Assembly: GCA_963693285.1 (NCBI GenBank)
Contig: OY848924.1
Span: 129,001-193,000 of the forward strand
Source: Xestospongia muta
Taxonomy: Eukaryota; Porifera; Demospongiae; Haplosclerida; Petrosiidae
Direction of reading: 5' to 3'
DNA length: 64,000 bases
The notes beneath the pieces were generated by a model. That model was given only the letters and a program-made list of their open reading frames with translations. It ran no database searches and was not told the origin of the DNA. The stretch's first letter is position 1. Each line of letters starts with the position of its first letter. Both the position numbers and the translations under genes were made by a program. Of this stretch, positions 55,700-64,000 are shown in pieces.

Positions 55700-57001
55700 A
55701 TGATGGCAACGTCTTTAGAAGAAGCTCCCACGACTCCAGAGGTATCTCCATCAACAGAAGGAGCAACTGCTGCTTGTTTAACAAGTAATGGAGAAGATTT
55801 GATCGGTCTCTTTAACGAAACAGTTGCTGAGAATTCTGCAACTTTTGTGATTTTTTATCGAGGAGTTTGGTGACCTTACTGCAGGGTATGATAGAGGCAT
55901 CCGTCCATTGACCGTATATCTGTCCATTGTCTGTCTATTCATCCATTTATCCTATTAGGCCTATCTCAATGAGTTCAATGGACTTATGGATGAGATCAAG
56001 GCCAAAGGGTTGGGGATTTTTGCCGTGTGTGCTCAAGAACAAAATGATGTTGACCAGATGATGAATGACTACAATCTTCAGTTTAAAGTGAATAGATACA
56101 GACACAAACTATGAACAGATAGTATTAACATGTACATGTAGAATGTGTCATCTCGGATTAATCCATCCATTCATCCATTTATCCTTTCATTCGTCCATTC
56201 ATCACTAGTTTATGTAACAGCTGTCCTTGAATTTCCACTCTAGTTATATAATCCTTACTAACTTATTATACCACATTTATTAACTACCGACATAGTGGAT
56301 AATATACTCATACTGTCAAAGACACTTGGCTACAGTCAGCATAGCAGACACTGTTATACTCTAAACACCAATATATGGCCTCAATAATGAGTGGTAATTG
56401 ATATTGTCACATTAATAAGTTTGTGTTTTGTAATGACATTATAACTTAATAGTAACATCTATGTATAATCATCTCATTTCCTCTTATTTAATTTCCTCTA
56501 TTTCATTTCCTGTTTTAGTGTTATTCAGATCCAACACATACTTTAAGAAATTATCTCAATGAACAAGGATATATTACAGTGAAGATATCTGGTGGAGAGA
56601 ACTCGACTGATTCCATTTACCATGTCTACATAATCCATCCTACAATTAAACATTACAAATATGGTATCATCCAACCTGGTAAGACTGGTTTTAAAACAGG
56701 TTTAGTTAACTAGTTTTATTTTAGCTGTGCTGTGTATTACCAAAGAAAAGAAAGTCATATTTGCTTGGGCTATTGAACCAAGCAAGGTTTGTTCATAACA
56801 TTGTACAATGATTTATCCATCTTGTTATTTATTATTTTTATCTTTCTTCAGATGAATGTGGGCGGAGCATTCGATCGTCCAGTTCCTGCCGATATCTGGA
56901 CAATAGTTCAGAACAAGTTAGATAATCCTGATGATGACACACCTATTGACTATGGTCGTTTACGTGTCCGTGGTGCAGGTTCTGTTTGCACTATTTTATA
57001 A
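55700..57001 (+). CDS. Peroxiredoxin-like selenoprotein, copy 4
   Basis: Same five exons, with the recoded TGA at 55871-55873 and stop at 56999-57001. The most diverged copy: exon 3 reads DSIYHVYIIHPTIKHYKYGI instead of DSNFYKVHPKIKQYKYGV, and exon 5 has GGAFDRP. Intron 2 is shorter because only one of the two internal repeat halves is present. W-TGA-PYC is kept despite this drift. It lies next to the intact coiled-coil gene, so it probably marks the founding end of the array. SECIS at 57163-57216. Confidence 0.86.
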
Positions 57002-57162
57002 ACAGCTATAATTTGTAGTGAGTTAGCCCCTGTCATACTTAACTTTAATTAAATAAATCAATATAATTGGAATATAATGTCAATAGTCAATAATTTTTTT
57101 CCATAAAATTATATTTTTAATATAACAGTGTTCTGTCTATACTCTATTATATTTGTTATGTT

Positions 57163-57216
57163 ATGATGAGAGATATACTAAACCTGTTGCCATGACAACA
57201 GAGTGATCTCTCTGAT
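57163..57216 (+). promoter_or_regulatory. SECIS-like element, copy 4
   Basis: Quartet, GAGAGAT/ATCTCTC helix and AAA are unchanged. Substitutions fall in the apical loop (CTATGA to CCATGA) and just after the small stem (CAACGG to CAACAG), where SECIS elements tolerate change. Confidence 0.78.
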
Positions 57217-57392
57217 GTATTATTATAACATGTATAACAGAGTCATGGACAATATCCTTTGATGTTAAAAATAAGTATTGCTGTTAAAATTTGATAAATT
57301 GTGTAAAAAATGAGAATGCTTGTCCAATTTTTTTATAGAGGTTGTGTATACAGTATATTTAAGATATCTTATCATAAAATATTTTATTTATA

Positions 57393-61757
<4,365 letters not shown>

Positions 61758-61924
61758 TATCCTGTTGCTTGTAACTATAGCAACATGTGGGCGTGGCTTG
61801 TCCATAACGAGAGGCGTGTCCTGCATAGCTAAGCTGCTGGTCACGAGCCCTTTTGTGCAGGAAAACTGAAATATAGTGAACTTGCTGATCAAAGCCGTCT
61901 CTAATTGATATAACTTTATTTAAC
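61758..61924. promoter_or_regulatory. Divergent promoter coiled-coil gene / TBC gene
   Basis: GTAACTATAGCAAC at 61771-61784 resembles an RFX X-box with one mismatch, 14 bp before the tentative coiled-coil start. The opposite gene begins at 61925. Confidence 0.45.
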
Positions 61925-62348
61925 ATGGAGCAATCAGACACTCTAAGATTTGTTTTCAGTATTTCTTTCAAAGTGAAAGTAAGTTTTTATGATATCACTG
62001 ACTGACTGAGAAGGTTTCTTGATAACAATCACTGTTATTGTTTAACGGCTAGTGGTCTCACACTAATAATACATCATTAGACTTTAATATATATAGAATA
62101 TATTAATAGTATATATAAACCTGTTAAGTTATTGATGTAGCATCACAGCAAAGCTATTGAGTACATAATATTGATGTATATGTATTGGACATTTAATGAT
62201 ATTACATGTTGTATGTATAATGTTGCCATTGTTGTTTCATTGTTGTTTATTTTTATTATATTGTTAGATGTAGTTACCATAACATAGATATAATAATTCC
62301 TGAAGTCTAATAAACACTATACAATGAGCAATATATATATAATAAATG

Positions 62349-62388
<40 letters not shown>

Positions 62389-64000
62389 GTTTATTTCATG
62401 TACATTTATATGCTTGCTATGTGTGGAGTTATTTGTTATAAAACTATTTTATAACATTTTTCCCTTTCTTTGTAGTTTCTCCTTTCAAGGAAATCTATTT
62501 CAGATTATATTGTAGTAAGATCTAATGTTGGTCCTTTGTATGTGTTATATAGACATTTGGAAAGGGAGTTAGAATTAAAGTAAGTCTTCTCTATCTCTCT
62601 CATTCAATAATATCATTATCCATTCACATGCCATTTATTCATCTATCCATTAGTCCATCCAAGTCCATATTATTCACACACACATATTATCACCTTGGAA
62701 ACCATTGTTCTGGCTTCCTATATCAAATTCATTACACAAAGCCTTAATACTTCACTGCTTGTATAGTCAGTATATACTCATTACAGCTGTTGGTAGAAGG
62801 AAGACACCAAATATTCATACTGACTTCACTACTTTCCTTTAGATGTTCCTCTGATGCTTTTTCTCTTCTTCCTGTTGCTGTTTGTCTTCCTACATCTTAC
62901 AATGCTGATTTAATACCACCTGAAGATATATCACTTTGTACTCACGTACCTCTAGTATCTGATAAACTATGGAAGCACGTTGTATCAATGTATCCCTACT
63001 CTATGATCAAAGTAGTAGTTGAAAAAAGACCATCTTTTGATATCTCACCTAGACCATCATGTTGTAAGTAAATATGTTTAACATTTAATACTTTGTTTAA
63101 CTACCAGTTGTAATATTGTGATAATAACTGACTATTCTTTGTTTTGTTTTAGTCCCAATTTTTCGTAAAGAGCTGAAATATTTAGATTTACACCGTTATT
63201 TTCCTGAAAAACTCAATCGTAAAAATTTAGTTAGTCTTAGTGAGCTGATTTTTCATAATGATTGTTATGTTAAAAGTGAGTTAAGACGTGGTGTGTGGAT
63301 GCATCTACTGGGAGTATTCCATCCCGGTAAAGAGACTTTAGAAGAAAGAGAAACTTATATTGAAAACCTTCGACGAGTCTACGACACCTTGAAGGTAAAT
63401 GGATGCATAATTTATTTAATGGATGGATACCTGATATTATTATTTATGGATTCTTAATGAATATAATTAATCACATGACTTTTCTAATGAATATCATTAT
63501 AGGGGAAGCGATCAGGTGATCCTGCTACATGGTCCCCACAACTTCACCATCTTCGTGAATGTATTCAAAGAGATGCTATACGTACAGATCCAATGGAAAC
63601 ATTTCTAGCTGGTACTACAGGCAATGTAGTGGATGATAATGTACAGAAATTAATAGAGATTATTATGATATATACTTTGGAACATAAAGATATTAAATAC
63701 ACACAGGTAAGAGAGAACACATCTCTCTATATAACATAATATGTCAATATACTGTTCAGTTTTAGCTGATGTATTTAATGTTGTGTGAAGTACTGTCAAT
63801 AAATATATTTTTATATGAGATAGTGAAAGCTGATTTTAATAGTGAAACCTCCAATCATTTTGATAACTCGTATTAATGATAATACATTCTAGGAATAAGT
63901 TAATATAAATTTTCTCTCTTTTTTCTTTTTCTCAGGGTATGACTGATCTCCTTAGTCCTATTCTTTATGTAATGGAGAGAGAAGATGATGCCTACATTTG
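61925..64000 (+). CDS. TBC-domain Rab GTPase-activating protein (3' end outside window)
   Basis: Exon 1 (61925-61978) encodes MEQSDTLRFVFSISFKVK; exon 2 starts at 62476 (FLLSRKSISDYIVV). Later exons give CSSDAFSLLPVAVCLPTSYN, then the TBC domain: LRRGVWMHLLGVFHPG, IQRDAIRTDPM (IxxDxxR arginine finger) and KYTQGMTDLLSPILYVME (YxQ glutamine finger). Both catalytic fingers are present, so it should accelerate GTP hydrolysis by a Rab in membrane traffic. The TBC segment resembles the TBC1D15/16/25 group; the subfamily is not certain. The gene runs off the right edge. Divergent from the coiled-coil gene, 168 bp apart. Confidence 0.83.

Noticed and set aside
47709..55873. The TGA in the four peroxiredoxin-like copies as a shared nonsense mutation (pseudogenes)
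   Set aside because: Downstream exons keep frame, splice sites and protein conservation in all copies including the diverged copy 4, and each has a SECIS-like element; decay would have added other lesions.

Overview
This window is animal nuclear DNA: AT-rich, with short-intron genes on both strands, GT-AG splice junctions that restore known metazoan proteins codon by codon, and many simple repeats confined mostly to introns. The gene set (XRCC4, PHACTR, KAT8/MOF, SPAG7, RGS22, MECR, TFIIS, a TBC-domain RabGAP) is metazoan. A sterol 24-C-methyltransferase, which most animals lack but sponges keep, makes a demosponge (Amphimedon-like) the best guess. That assignment is inference.

Layout. 1-16 kb: a rearranged duplicated cassette. 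Subtilisin-like protease genes with uninterrupted coding regions (window-edge copy at 1-1241, copies at 6413-8608 and 11774-13489) alternate with copies of a JmjC-domain gene. Only the JmjC copy at 13604-15928 is complete (10 exons, signal peptide, C-terminal KDEL). The other two are broken, and one is fused to a protease fragment. A small secreted LRAT-like gene, relic protease C-termini and a MITE-like inverted-repeat element lie between them. 16.5-18.2 kb: XRCC4. 18.5-24.6 kb: PHACTR on the minus strand, with a large minisatellite-filled first intron. 24.9-27.0 kb: KAT8. 27.4-29.0 kb: a nuclear TRAF-zinc-finger/PHD protein. 29.2-31.1 kb: an aldo-keto reductase. 33.7-35.2 kb: the sterol methyltransferase. 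35.6-37.0 kb SPAG7 and 37.1-42.5 kb RGS22 share a promoter, as do 42.6-44.0 kb MECR and 44.3-47.2 kb TFIIS.

47.4-57.2 kb holds the standout feature: four tandem copies, about 2.7 kb apart, of a five-exon peroxiredoxin-like gene. An in-frame TGA sits at the first active-site position (W-U-P-Y-C) in every copy. Each copy is followed by a conserved 54-nt SECIS-like hairpin and preceded by one or two perfect CRE palindromes. Together these argue for a selenoprotein array. Each of the first three copies also carries a captured 3' fragment of the neighbouring coiled-coil gene, whose intact version lies at 57.4-61.8 kb (minus). A TBC-domain gene starts at 61.9 kb and runs off the right edge.

Five divergent gene pairs have starts 80-580 bp apart, and four of those five promoters carry an RFX X-box-like palindrome at or within about 15 bp of a start codon. 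Long (GA/CT)n microsatellites obey a strand rule: CT on the sense strand next to acceptors, GA next to donors. Several intronic minisatellites share a TCCATTT core and a 21 or 42 bp period.
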